Of a stretch of DNA of 64,000 nucleotides, positions 9,711 through 20,949 are shown piece after piece. How positions within the stretch are numbered: the stretch's first letter is position 1; each line of letters starts with the position of its first letter. The stretch is taken from assembly GCF_035046485.1 (NCBI RefSeq), contig NC_085138.1, forward strand, positions 277,369,694 through 277,433,693, given 5' to 3'. The notes below the pieces were generated by a model. That model searched no databases, was not told where the DNA came from, and was given only the letters and a program-made list of their open reading frames with translations. This stretch comes from Aedes albopictus. Lineage: Eukaryota > Arthropoda > Insecta > Diptera > Culicidae. The position numbers were made by a program, and so were the translations under genes.

Positions 9711-10001
9711 CTTCTTCTTCTTCTTCTTCTTGGCGTAACGTCCTCACTGGGACAAAGCCTGCTTCTCAGCTTAGTGTTCTATGAGCACTTCCACAGTTAT
9801 TAACTGAGAGCTTCCTCTGCCAATGACCATTTTGCATGTGTATATCGTGTGGCAGGCACGAAGATACTCTATGCCCAAGGAAGTCAAGGAAATTTCCTTT
9901 ACGAAAAGATCCTGGACCGACCGGGAATCGAACCCGTCACCCTCAGCATGGTCATGCTGAATACCCGTGCGTTTACCGCCTCGGCTATATGGGCCCTCAT
10001 A
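9711..10001 (-). mobile_element. tRNA-derived SINE
   Basis: Read on the minus strand it starts with a tRNA-like head (GGGCCCATATAGCCGAGG, then GGTTCGATTCCCGG as an internal B box), continues in a body of about 200 bp, and ends in a (GAA)n tail (plus-strand TTC repeats at 9711-9732). Flanked by the 10-bp TSD TTTGAAACTT (9701-9710; 10002-10011). The head looks like a Leu-type tRNA (GCCGAGGCGGTAAACGC). Transcribed by Pol III if active, and moved by a LINE reverse transcriptase. Confidence 0.9.
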
Positions 10002-12364
10002 TTTGAAACTTATAGCATATGAATACATTTGGCCATTTTGGAATCCGTTTACCGATTTTCCGGAATCAAGTTTCAGGGCCAAGTTTCAAAATGGTTCAAT
10101 ACTGTCATGCGACTCTTTATACATCGGCTTTTAAAATACACTATACTGTTGCATGGGATTCCTCCTGGCGCAGTGGCGTAGCTAGGAATTTGGGGGCCCG
10201 GTGCGGAACCAAAATTGAGGCCCCCACATATTCCTTTGTGAATTTCTTCGGGGAATTCTGCAAGGATACATCCCGTAATTCCAGCGTAAGATTTTTTCTG
10301 AGAAAATTTGTCGAAAAAAATATTGACCAATTTATTTAGAAAGGCATCAAGTAATCCTTTAGGAGTTCCTTCTAAGATTTCTTTACCATTTTCTTTAAGA
10401 AATCTTTTTTGAAAGATAATTTATCTTCATGATTCTTTTAAGTGGCTAATTGCAAAGGCTCCATCGAGTAATTCTCCAGATATTTGTTCAAGAAGTCCAC
10501 CTTGGATTCTATCAATAATATGTATATGGACTCATCTATAAGATCCCCCAAGAACTCCTGAGAAATTCCAGAAAAAATCACTACAAATTCTCCAATGATT
10601 GTTTCGGAACCAGATATTCTTCCAAGAAATTACAGCGGAATTCCGCCGGATGAAGAGAAGTTCTTCTAGAATTTTTCCATGTTATTTTTTAGGTGATCTC
10701 CACACATTGCTCAATTATTCCTTTACATAGTTAGATTTCCAAGATTTTATCTTGGCATTTCCTCAAGCAATCATCATTGTTAAGAATTTCTTACAAGGAT
10801 TCCTTCAAGACTTACTGCAATGCTTTTTTTTTCAAAAAAAATCTCTGCAAGAATTCATCAAGAAGTTTCTCTAAGATTTTTCCTATATATCAATCCTAAA
10901 ACTCCTCCAGAAAATTTTCAAAGAATACATTGATTAATCTCTAAACAAGTTCCTATGAGAATATTCTCAATTCTGTACTCTAAGTATTCTAAATTCTTTC
11001 AAAAAATCCTTCTGTAATTCCTCCAACGAATTCTTTAATATCCATCTACTCTATCCCCAAGCATTCCTCTGGAAAATCTTCTACCTAAAAAAAATCTTTT
11101 GCGATTTTTTATATGATTCCTTTGAAATTCTTTGAAGAAATCTTTGGAAATTTTTTTCTAAGTTTCCATCAAGCAACTCAGTCAAGAATTTCTCTAGGAT
11201 TTAGTAATTATTTCTCCAAAAAATCTTTCAAAAAATTCTCTGAGGATTCCTGGTACGGTCAACGTGTTCTTAATAATCTTACGATCCCAAATTCATCCTG
11301 TTAGAATACAAAGCGATTAAGACACTGATCGATCACGCAATTTTTGTTACCATTCGTGCTTCGTCTAACAAAAATACAAAAAAATAAGTCTTGAGTACGA
11401 CGAAAATAGGAGCTATATGCTTAAATATTAAAGGAGCAGATACCCTATCTTCTCAAATTTAATAATTTCTTCGGAAGATTCTCCAATGATTCCTCCTAAA
11501 ACATTTTTGTCAGTTTCTTCAGGAATTCTTCAGAAATGTCTTGAAGCATCCTTTAAGTGATTAATTCAAATCATACAGGATATTCATTGGAAAATTCTTC
11601 AGGAATCGCTTCATAATTATAATTGGATTTTTTCCAAGGATTTTTAAAATATTTCTTCAAAAAAAAACTCTTCTAAATTCTTAAAAGATTCTTTCAGAAT
11701 TTCTTCAAGGGTCCGATACCTAATCGGATGAAGCATTCCTTGCATAATTTGTATAAAAATTTTCTTAGAATTCTACCGATGATTACTTTTGGGATTTTTC
11801 CAGAGATCGCTTAAGGAAGTCTAACTAAGTTTTATTCGAAATTCCAAAGAAATTCCTTCAAAGAGTCCTTTAGAAAATCCTCCCAAATTCCCTCAGAAAT
11901 GTTTCTAAAGTTTTCTTTAGTAGTTCAATCAATTAATTCTCTTGGGATTTATCCATAGATTCGTTTAGAATTTAATACAATTTTCTTCTAAATTTCTTAA
12001 ATTGATTTCATTAATTCATTCTTAAACTGATTTTCCCAGGTATTTTACGAATATTTTTATATTATTTATAGGTATAGATTTTCTCGAAGATTCCTATACA
12101 AATTATTCCAAGATATTCTATAAGAATTCCGCCGAAAGATCTTTTAAGTGTTTTTGATAGAAAAGCTTTAGAAATTCCTCCAATTAGCCTTTCAAGGATT
12201 CAAGAATTCCTTTAATGAATACTATAGAAATTCTAATAAAAAATGTAAGGAATCTTTCAAGAATTTCACAAAAAATCCTCCAAGAAATTCTACTGCAATT
12301 CTTTTCAACATTTTAGGAATTGCTTTGTGATTTTTCCTGAAAATTGTTTGTGAACTTCTCTGGT

Positions 12365-12534
12365 TCTTCTTCTTCTTCTTTCTGGCTCGACGCTCCAATT
12401 GGAACTTGGCCTGCTTCTCTTCAACTTTGTGTTCCTTGAGCACTTTCACAGTTATTAACTGAAGGGCTTTCTTTGCCTGCCATTACATGAATTCGTATAT
12501 TGTCAGGCAAGTACAATGATACACTATGCCCTTC
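12365..12534 (-). mobile_element. Truncated Feilai-type SINE
   Basis: The TTCTTCTTCTTCTT tail and body (GGAACTTGGCCTGCTTCT, CACAGTTATTAACTGAAGG, CTATGCCCTT) match the bodies of the SINEs at 45806-46063 and 63456-63674, but the tRNA-like head is missing. 5'-truncated copy. Confidence 0.75.
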
Positions 12535-13375
12535 ACTTCTCTGGTAATCACCTTTTTTTGGAAATTCCTAAGGTAATTCTTATGAGATTTTTTCGACCGT
12601 TCCGTTGTAGATTCTTGATTTTGTTTTTAAATTCGCGGGAGTGTATCTCATAGAACTATAATAGTGACAATAGACTGAACTCCGTAAGGGATTATCAAAA
12701 GAAATATTCAGAAGAATTTTCTGAGGACTTTTAAACAATTAACAAACGAATTAACTATAGAATTTTCAAAGTACCTTCCGGATCAATTTCTAAAGTATTA
12801 TTAAAATAATTACAAAAGTAATTGTCAGGTATATTAGCAAAGGGACTGCCGGTGAAACTTCCAAAGAAATTGTTCAAAGAAATCCCGTAGGAGTTGCCTT
12901 ATAAATTTGCGAAGCAATTGCCCAAAGATTTTCGAAAACTGAAACCGTAGATATTTTCAAACATAAAAACCAACATTTATTTCGAACTAAATTGCCGAAA
13001 AATTTCCATAAGAGTTACCGAACCGAATCCTGAAGAAATTGCCGGAATAGTTTAAAAATATCAAAGAAAACCCCGTAATCTTATAGGAATAACAATTACA
13101 AAAAGGATTTGTCGAAAACTTTGCCAAATGTTATATGAAAGATTTTCATAGGGTTACTCACAGGAAATTCACCGAATGAATTTCAAAAGTCGGTAAATGC
13201 CATATGAATTATTTTATCAAATCCCGTAATCCCGCAATCCCGGAAGAGTATTGAAGTTATTCCCAAAGTAATTACCAGAGGATTTTTCAAATGAATGGTC
13301 GAAAAAAAAAACCAGCGAGAAGTGGCAGACAGAATTTTCAAAGAAATTTCCGTAGTAGAAAAATCTTATGAAGTT

Positions 13376-13605
13376 CGGGTTAAATACTGTTCCTTTCAGT
13401 TCCACTAAGAAATTGTATCCTTTGACAGATACGTATTTCGACCTCAACTGTAAGGTCGTCTTCAGTGTATAGCACTTGACTCGACAAGGTGACGTATCTT
13501 GACAAGTACACAACACTGAAGACGACCTAACAGTTGAGGTCGAAATACGTATCTGTCAAAGGATGCAATTTCTTAGTGAAACCAAAAGGAACAGTACTTA
13601 ACCCG
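13376..13605. mobile_element. Foldback MITE (about 230 bp)
   Basis: Long inverted repeats: CGGGTTAAATACTGTTCC at the left, its near-complement at the right, and inner arms TTTGACAGATACGTATTTCG / CGAAATACGTATCTGTCAAA around a short centre at about 13480-13510. A diverged single arm (TTTGACAGATACGCGTATCG) is present at about 50070-50130. No ORF. TSD not resolved. Confidence 0.8.
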
Positions 13606-15273
13606 ATTTTCTTTTTACTTATAGGTATTACAGGTTCATCATCATCTTCTGACGGAGATCCTTGGAAAAAAAAAATACCAAAGGAATTGCGAACTCAATT
13701 TTCAATTAGCTGTGACAATTTCCACAATTTCCATTAGAAAAAAATGCTTAAGGAATTTCCGAAGGAAATTTTCAAAGTAATTACCGAAAGGATTTCCAAA
13801 TAAATTTTCAAAGATATTCCTTATAGAATTGTTGAACGGATTTCCAAAGTAATCACTGTAACATATCCAAAAGATATTTCCGAAGAAATACTTCAGACAT
13901 TCAAATTGAAAATGTTATAATTCTTTCAAGGTTTCTAACAGATATTCCACCAAGAAATCCTACTGGTATTCCTTCAATGAATCCTTTAAGTATTCTTCCA
14001 AGGTTTTCATCTGGAATGTTTCTATTGATACCTTTAAAGATCTCTTCAGCGATAACACCTATTTCGTCCCGATTTCCTTGGCGAAACTTCTAAGAAATTT
14101 TTCTAACGATTTCATCAAGCATTTGTTTCAAATGAGGAACTCCTTTTTGGATATGTTTTACGATTCATCTAGTAATTTCTTCAAGAACTTATTTTCAAAT
14201 TCCTTCAAGATTTTATTCGAAAGTTGCTACATCGATTGCTTCGGAAACTCCTCCAAGCGTTTCTGTAGGAATTTCTTTAGTAACATGTATTCTCAAAAAT
14301 TCCATAAAGAGTCTCTTAAGCGTAAGCGCTTTCCCAGATGAATCCTTTAGAATTTTTTTCAAGATTATTTTTTTTAGAAATTTCTTAAAGCGTTCCTTTT
14401 GCAATGTTTTCTTGATGTCCTTTCAATGAATTCTAACAAATTAGTTTAAGCATTTATTTAGTTCTTCAGAAATCCTTCCAATAATTTATGTAGGAAATCA
14501 TCCAAAGATTCCTTGCGCAACTTTTTTCAAATCCTCTCATACAATTCGTAAAAGAACCCTTTAAGTAATTCCAGTAAGGATTTATTCTTTTCCTCCCTCA
14601 GGGATTTCTCAGATTTTCAAATTTTAATTCAGATAATCTTACAAGGATGAACACATTCATCTCCAAAAGATTCTTGCAAAAAATTTTTCAGGGGGTCTTA
14701 CAGAAATTTATCCAAGGAAGTCTATAAGAAATCTTTTGAAGATTGTTTTTTTTGAATCAAAGATTTCGAGTGGAATATTTTGGGGTTTCCGCCATTGATT
14801 TTTTTGAGAGATAATCTAGGCATTTCATAATTTATTCTACCAAAAATCCCTTTGGTTTAAAGATTTCTTCAGGAATCTTTTAAGCAATTTCTCATAGTAC
14901 TTCTAGCACTTCTTGTACTACTGCATGATTCTGAATCTCAAAAATCTTCAAAAATCTTATCGAAGATTCCTCCACAAGCAACCCAATGATTATTCCTGAA
15001 TACATTTTATAAATAAGATTCTTCAAGGTCTCCTTTAGAAATTCTTCCAAAATTCCGATAGAAAACCTCCGAAGGATCCATTCAGGTATGGCTCCAAGAA
15101 TAATCTCAGAAATTCATCAAAAAAATTTCCATGGGGAGCTCCAGCAAGATTCCTTCTTGGGGAAATCTCTAAGAGAATCCTTAGAGAAATTCCTTAAGAT
15201 TCATCTAAAGGACTCGTTGAAGGACTTCTTGACATAATCCTTGAAGGACTTTATGAAGGAATCCGAAGAGGTA

Positions 15274-17283
15274 CCGTCGATGGGGGTGACAATGGGTCTG
15301 GAGGGTGAGATTGGGTCAAAACGGAGAAACATAAAATTTTGAATAACTCATCAACTATTGCTAATTTATATTGAAAACTTTATATTATTTCAAAGAGGAG
15401 ATGTTTTTAAACGTCATGTAATAAGATGTTTGGCAATAGTATTTTTTTTGTTGAATTTGTGGCTAAACTTATGTGATGAAACTACTAGTAAATCACTGTG
15501 AAAAAATTTCTCTTTCGCAATGTTCCACACAAGCACCTAACCGTAAATTTTCTTATAAGTAGTTAGCTGTAGGTATTACCTGGTTGATGCAATGAAAAAA
15601 TGGGCTGACAATGCACTTTTTATTTAAAAATTCAATATTTTCGACCCTATGTCTAAATATTAAGAATGGGGGTCAGATTGGGTCAAGCAAGTTATCGAGT
15701 GCACATAACCTTAACAAAAATTTTAACTTGTTATCCAGTCCCCATTTGACTTTAAAGTCGTGTCATGTTTACCATATCTTCATAAAAACACGCTTTTTTT
15801 CGAAAATATGTCGAGGAAGTGTCAAGAGAGTGTATTAATACGTTTAGTGCCTAAAATCATTTATAAAAATACACCCATGCGTTTGGGTAGCTCCTCTAAT
15901 CATCATCTAGCCTTTAGTGTAGTGCATAGTCGTTTCAATGTTATTGCGAGAGAGGGTCTAATACTGTGAAATGTTGTGTAACATAATATTTGAACGACCC
16001 TCTATCTTGAGAGGCCAATGATCATGTACATAAGAGTTTATAACGGAGGGTTTGGTTAAACATTTCCTATGCAGTATACTAAAAATATCATGTTTTTTTT
16101 TTAAATCAATCTTTCAATGCATCTCTCCCTCATTGTAATCTTCCCCCTCCTCTCTTGGAGGTTGCAACATTAAATGAGAATGATTATGGTGGCTAAAATG
16201 GCGATACAACATACAAACGTTATTTTATCAAATTTTAAAATTTTTTCGGTTGTATTAGCCTTTTTATGTGGATTTATCATCTTTTAAAATTACCTAAGTT
16301 TTAATTCGTCATGGTTACATTGTATTTTAAATAGATTTACTGGATATGATCAATAAAATTAACTTATATTCTTAGATAGGCAACTTCGAATACTTTGACC
16401 CATTCTCACCCCCTCTAAGGGGTGAGATTGGGTTAATTTTCAATCATTTGTAGTTTAGTAAGCAATTCATATAATGTGATACTTTTTTGCTAAACTATCA
16501 TTACCACATAGAAGAGTATACATTAGCGTGGGTCATCAGAACCGTTTTGTCGGATCAAAGCTTTTTTGGTTCCGTTTCGGATCCTGAGTGTCTGTGCAAA
16601 ATTTGAGCACGATCGGTTGAGTCTACACTTTGCGCATTGCAATTGAAATTTGTATGAGATTTTGTATGAGAAAACATACTTTTTTGCATTTTTGTGATAA
16701 GTTGAAAAAGTTTGTCTGAAACTTTTTAACCGATACAGTAAAATTATTGCCTAGGATGTACTGAAAAACTTTGTCGAAGACCGCAAAGCGATCCGATGCT
16801 TGTGAAAATAGTTATAACCATCGAACCGCATGCATGTGTTTATGTTTTAACATGTAAAGGAATAACAGTAGCAACAAAATCATGCTGTTTCACCAAGCAA
16901 TGTCAACGCTATAACTTTTTTCATAAGCATCAGATTACTTCGCGGTCTTCGACAAAGTTTTTCAGGGCACCCTAGGCTATGTTTTCACTTTATCGGTTAC
17001 ATGGTTTAAGAAAAATTCGAGCTTGTTATAAGAGAAATGCAAAAAAGTGTGTTTTCCCATACAAACTTTAAACGCGATGCGCAAAACGTAGACATAACCG
17101 ATCGTGCCCAAATTTTGCACACTTATTTGGGTCCTCCATTGAATTTTTCACTTTTCTATATAAACGATGACCCACTCTAGTATACATACCAAATAAAAAG
17201 TTATTCCGACTTCAATTGCATTTGTTATTTAACAATTAATCTTTGAGTATCCTTTTTTGACCCGTTCTCACCCCCAACGACGG
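15274..17283. mobile_element. TA-flanked non-autonomous DNA transposon (2.0 kb)
   Basis: Inverted ends CCGTCGATGGGGGTGACA and (complement of the right end) CCGTCGTTGGGGGTGAGA, each bordered by TA (15272-15273; 17284-17285), which fits a Tc1/mariner-type target. The GGGTGAGATTGGGTCA phrase recurs internally (about 15308, 15668, 16420). No transposase ORF. It carries a later insertion at 16524-17179 and itself sits inside the hAT composite. Confidence 0.75.
16524..17179. mobile_element. hAT-type MITE with long inverted arms (656 bp)
   Basis: Ends TAGCGTGGGTCATC and GATGACCCACTCTA are inverted repeats; the arms extend about 300 bp each. Flanked by the 8-bp TSD GTATACAT (16516-16523; 17180-17187), which fits the hAT preference nTnnnnAn. 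Same terminal family as 24810-27160. No ORF. Confidence 0.85.
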
Positions 17284-17284
17284 T

Positions 17285-18990
17285 AATTCTTAGAGATTTT
17301 TTTTGTAGACATCTTTGAAGTAACTGTTAGATAAATCGTTAAACATATCCCGTAGGCAAGGTGAATTTACCTTGCCCGGAGAAATTCTCACAGAAACCCT
17401 TCAAGGAATACTTGGAATACGCTGAGCGAGCAACAAAAAATCGACAAACTATTAGTATTACGGTTTTGACGTAACATTACATGTAACATGTAATTTTCAT
17501 AAATGGGGCCCCTGAATTTCAGCTGCTAAATTCAATCTAAGTCAAAAGTCCTCTGTTTGGTCCTGTGGTTAGAATATCAGGGAGGCTTACACAATTCTCA
17601 CGGATTTTACTTCCATATCGGTACTGTATTTCGTGAAATTTCGGGGCCCCTGTAGGTACAAAGAGCAATTATCAAACTAGTTGGAAGTAAATTAACTAAA
17701 CTTCTTGAATTAAGGGTGTTATCTACAATTGTCAATAAGTGGACTTCAAATAGCCATATGTGTGTCCCATTCCAAAAACCCTTGATTATTACGAAGGGGC
17801 CCCTTCATAACTATCAGCAGATCTGCAAAGTATTGAACATATACGTATAGGAAACTTTCGCTATATAAAGAACTTTATTCAAACTAGTGTAAGAATCCTT
17901 CCCTGATTTGGAGGCCCCCTGAACTCGGGGGCCCGGTGCGGACCGCACCCTCCGCCCCCCCCTTGCTACGCCACTGTCCTGGCGTTCTTGCTGGATTTTG
18001 TCGAACAATCTTCCTAAAATTCCTTCAAAAAATTCTCCAGCGATTCCTTCAGGGACTCCTCCATGGACTTCTCCAGAGTACCTCTATCGATTCCTCCAAG
18101 GATGTCTATAGGCATTCCTCTTGGCATATATTCAAGGAATTTTATTTAGCATTCCTCCAGCCATTTCTGATGGAATTTCAGAGGCATATTATTTCCTGAA
18201 ATTCTTGTTCTACAGATTTCAGAACCCTTGAATGATTGCCTTGAATCATCCCAGCAAGAGATTTTTGGAAGGAATCCTAGAAGAAATTCATAGGAGAATC
18301 CCTAGAATAATGCCGGGAGGTATTATAGTAAGAATTTCGGGAGGAGTCCTGGTAGGAATTGATGAAAAAAACCACAGCAGGAATTGCTTGTGGAATCCAG
18401 CTGGAATTGCTCGAGGAAGGCCAAGAGGAGTTCCTGAAGGAACACCGTGAGAAATTTATGGGGAAATCTTTGGATAAAATCTCCAGGATAAAACATTCTG
18501 GAGGAATCACCGGATGAACTTCTGGAAGAATCTTAGGAAAAATCTCTGTTAGAAATCTCAGTAGGGTTCTGGAATTTCTAGATTGTAGTATTTTTAGCAG
18601 AAATCCTAATCAGGAATTTCTGAAGAAACCCCATCAGGAATGTCTGGAGAATCAAAAGAAAAATTTCGTGAAGAAATACCTAGAGAAATACCTCGAGAAG
18701 TCCCTGAAAGAACCGGTGGAGTATTCTGAAGGAATCCACAGAGAAGACCCTGATGGAACACAGGAGAAATTTCTGACAAAATCTCAGAAAGATTTTCCGG
18801 AAAAATTCCAGCAAGAATGCCACGATCAATGCCTAAAGCAATTATTAAAATCATTCCTGGAGGTATGGTTGTTGAAATATCTGGAGGAGGAATTGCTGGA
18901 AGAAGCACAGGAGGAGTTAATTGAGAAATCTTCAAAGAAATGCCAAGAGGAGTTTGTAGCCTTTGCTCCATTTCCATTAAAAAGCCGAAT
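17285..18990. repeat. Degenerate 15-bp periodic DNA and hAT flank
   Basis: 17285-17970 is the right interior of the hAT composite (anonymous, with GGGGCCCCTG phrases). About 17985-18200 repeats ATTCCTCCAAGG-type units, and about 18240-18960 repeats the complement, GGAATCCTGGAGGAA. Translated frames give monotonous Gly-Ile-Pro- or Glu/Leu-rich strings and are not genes. Confidence 0.65.
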
Positions 18991-19039
18991 ATATTTTCAT
19001 TAACAGTTTCAAATATTAATATAAAAATGACCTTCAATC

Positions 19040-20940
19040 AATACATCAATGCCCTTTACAGATCAGTTAATTACATTGCGCCGAACAGTTAGGCAATTTT
19101 CTCACTATGGAAAGCTTTAATCGGCCTTCAATCGGCCGCGAATGGGATATCCGAAGGTCAAGTACGTTTGGAATTTCCGGAGAAAGTCGGGGAAGAAAAA
19201 GTTGCGACCGAGTCCAAAACTGAGCGAGCCTTCAACGTAAGCCGTTACACTGCCGAACCATTTCGAAGAAGCTCGGGGGAAATATCGAACTTCCGTTAAG
19301 TTCGGTCGATGGCACCTTCCCTAATCTGAGGATCACGGTTTCACTTTACTTTCGTTCGATCCGCAGATTAGTGTAGAAGTGTCGTTGTTAACCTTGTAGA
19401 AATAGCCGTTGAATGTGAGTGAAAGTAACGTGGTGATATTTCTTTAGTTTAATTGTTCTTTTTGTTAGTTCCTAGTTTTCAGTCCAAGTTAGGAAAGAAG
19501 TGCGTAGGGTTTGTGCGTTTACCTCGACAGATTACCAGGTAATGTGCTCTTTGTGCTCGTCTTATGAACCCGTGCATGTGCTAATTGTACGTGAATAGCC
19601 CACTGGCTAGATTCTTCCACAGCGACGCTTCTCTGCCGATCGACTCGGAACTTCCGGCGAACGAATACCGCCGAAGGAGTGGTCGTCAATTGCCAGGCCC
19701 GTCTTCAAGGTCGTTCAAGGTTGCGCAACAACAACCCCCACGTGACCCCCCCCCCCCCCTACACGTGGTCCAGGGGTCGCTTGACCGTCCCCATCGACGC
19801 GACACACCAGGAACGCAGAATCAGCAGGTCAGCGAAAACCACGTAGCTGCTCGGTGAGTCGTTTCCTTTTTTGCACCGTCTTTTTGTGGAGTGGGGCGTC
19901 CGGTGAGGACGCCTCGGAGAAGTTTTTTGCCGATCATAAGGGGTTGTTCATGAACCACGTAGACCAAAAGTTGGCAATCTCAGACCCCCCCCCCTCCCCC
20001 CTCGTAGACTTTTGCCCATACAAAAATTTTGAAATTTGTATGGAGCGTAGACTTTGGCCAGACCCCCCCCCCTCCCCCAAAAAAGTCTACGTGGTTTATG
20101 AATGGCCCCTAAGGTCGTGGATATTCTTGGACGTCTAGTCTGAAACAGCGTCCGGAAATGTAAGGTTGGGTGGTTGCTTGGATTTCAAAGCGTGCGCACG
20201 TAGTTTATGGAAGCTCCACCCAACCCTATTGTTTAAGTCACCCGGGTGCATCAAGCTAGCTTGCCGCATCGTCAAGGGAGAAAATATCAATGGATCGTGT
20301 ACACGAATAGAGCACAAGAACAAGATAGAAGGATAGATAGAAAAGAAACGCACAAGAGAGCAGGACTGAAACAGGTACACATTGTAAATGTATATTATGG
20401 AACAAATAGCATGTGAGTAGAATAAACTTTCGTTTTTGTTATTTATTGAATAAACGAGTTTCGCCTCTTAAGTATTATTGTGTTAGTGAGTTATACTACA
20501 GTCCTGCGAAAGATTTTTAAATTATTGAAATGTTGTCCCGTTACTTCGTGTATTTGTAGTAGATGTTGTTTGCGTGGCGCAATTTGACTGTAGTCTTGCG
20601 CATGCCCTTCTACGCTGGTAGCGCCTCTAGCGAGAAGTAGTGGAACCGCCAGTGATGATAAATAGCTTGCGATAGCTGATGTCGCGTGACATTTAGGTAT
20701 GGGTGTTGTCTTACCGCGTTCTTTGGAGGAATGGCTTTGTAGTGTATCGGGTTATGTTGTTGGTAGGGTAATTACCCCAGTTAAGGTGTAGGAAGTAGAT
20801 GCGCTGGCTCGATCCTACTTTCTGCGGGAATTTCAAATGGACTCGCCCTGAAGAGTCTCAACCGGGCAAATTTAGAACTTGTCGTGCGGTCTCCTTACGG
20901 AGTGGCGCTTAAGCCGCATGATTTATCCCCGGATCGGCCA
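19040..20940. other. GC-richer unclassified island
   Basis: Distinct from the periodic DNA on both sides. About 19100-19930 is richer in GC and on the plus strand has exon-like signals: an insect initiator-like TTTTCAGTCC near 19478, and donor-like CAGGTAATG near 19540 and CTCGGTGAGT near 19852, the latter at the end of an open frame from 19585. About 20163-20225 forms a hairpin (GGTTGGGTGG/CCACCCAACC). About 20420-20460 has two AATAAA signals. This could be a promoter or non-coding exon, or an unrecognised retroelement terminus. No homology can be named, and the MITE at 19940 interrupts it. Confidence 0.3.
19940..20109. mobile_element. TAA-flanked palindromic MITE (copy 2 of 3)
   Basis: 170 bp. 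Ends GGGGTTGTTCATGAACCACG and the complement of CGTGGTTTATGAATGGCCCC, flanked by TAA (19937-19939; 20110-20112). Internal long C-runs flank CGTAGACTTT. Same architecture as 7801-7969. Confidence 0.85.
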
Positions 20941-20949
20941 GTGCCGGCT

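Larger units (their letters stand above)
10230..15270. repeat. Degenerate short-period DNA inside the hAT element
   Basis: Variants of ATTCCTTCAAGAA, ATTTCTTCAAGGA and TTCCTCCAGAAAT recur every 12-15 bp through most of this interval on the plus strand; around 12660-13370 and 13680-13920 the flavour changes to GAATTTTCAAAG/AATTGCCGAAG units. No two long stretches are identical, so it is an old, heavily mutated minisatellite-like array. Short ORFs in it are chance frames. Confidence 0.7.
10171..17976. mobile_element. Large hAT-ended composite element without transposase (7.8 kb)
   Basis: Terminal inverted repeats CAGTGGCGTAGCTAGG (10171-10186) and GCTACGCCACTG (17965-17976), flanked by the perfect 8-bp TSD TCCTGGCG (10163-10170; 17977-17984). 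An 8-bp TSD with CAGTGGCG-type ends is diagnostic of the hAT superfamily. Sub-terminal GGGGGCCCGGTGCGGA repeats occur in inverse positions at the two ends. The 7.6-kb interior has no transposase ORF: it consists of degenerate 15-bp periodic DNA plus later insertions (12365-12534, 13376-13605, 15274-17283). It could have moved only with an hAT transposase supplied from elsewhere. Confidence 0.85.

Noticed and set aside
9900..9996. tRNA-like sequences at 9900-9996, 40150-40245 and 63590-63674 as real tRNA genes
   Set aside because: Each is the head of a SINE with body, tail and, in two cases, clear TSDs.
10019..10339. 106-codon frame crossing 10171
   Set aside because: It crosses the boundary of the hAT element and a TSD, so it cannot be an ancestral gene.
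20300..20510. LTR end with AATAAA signals at the right side of the 19040-20940 island
   Set aside because: No partner LTR, no matching TSD and no clear TG start could be found.
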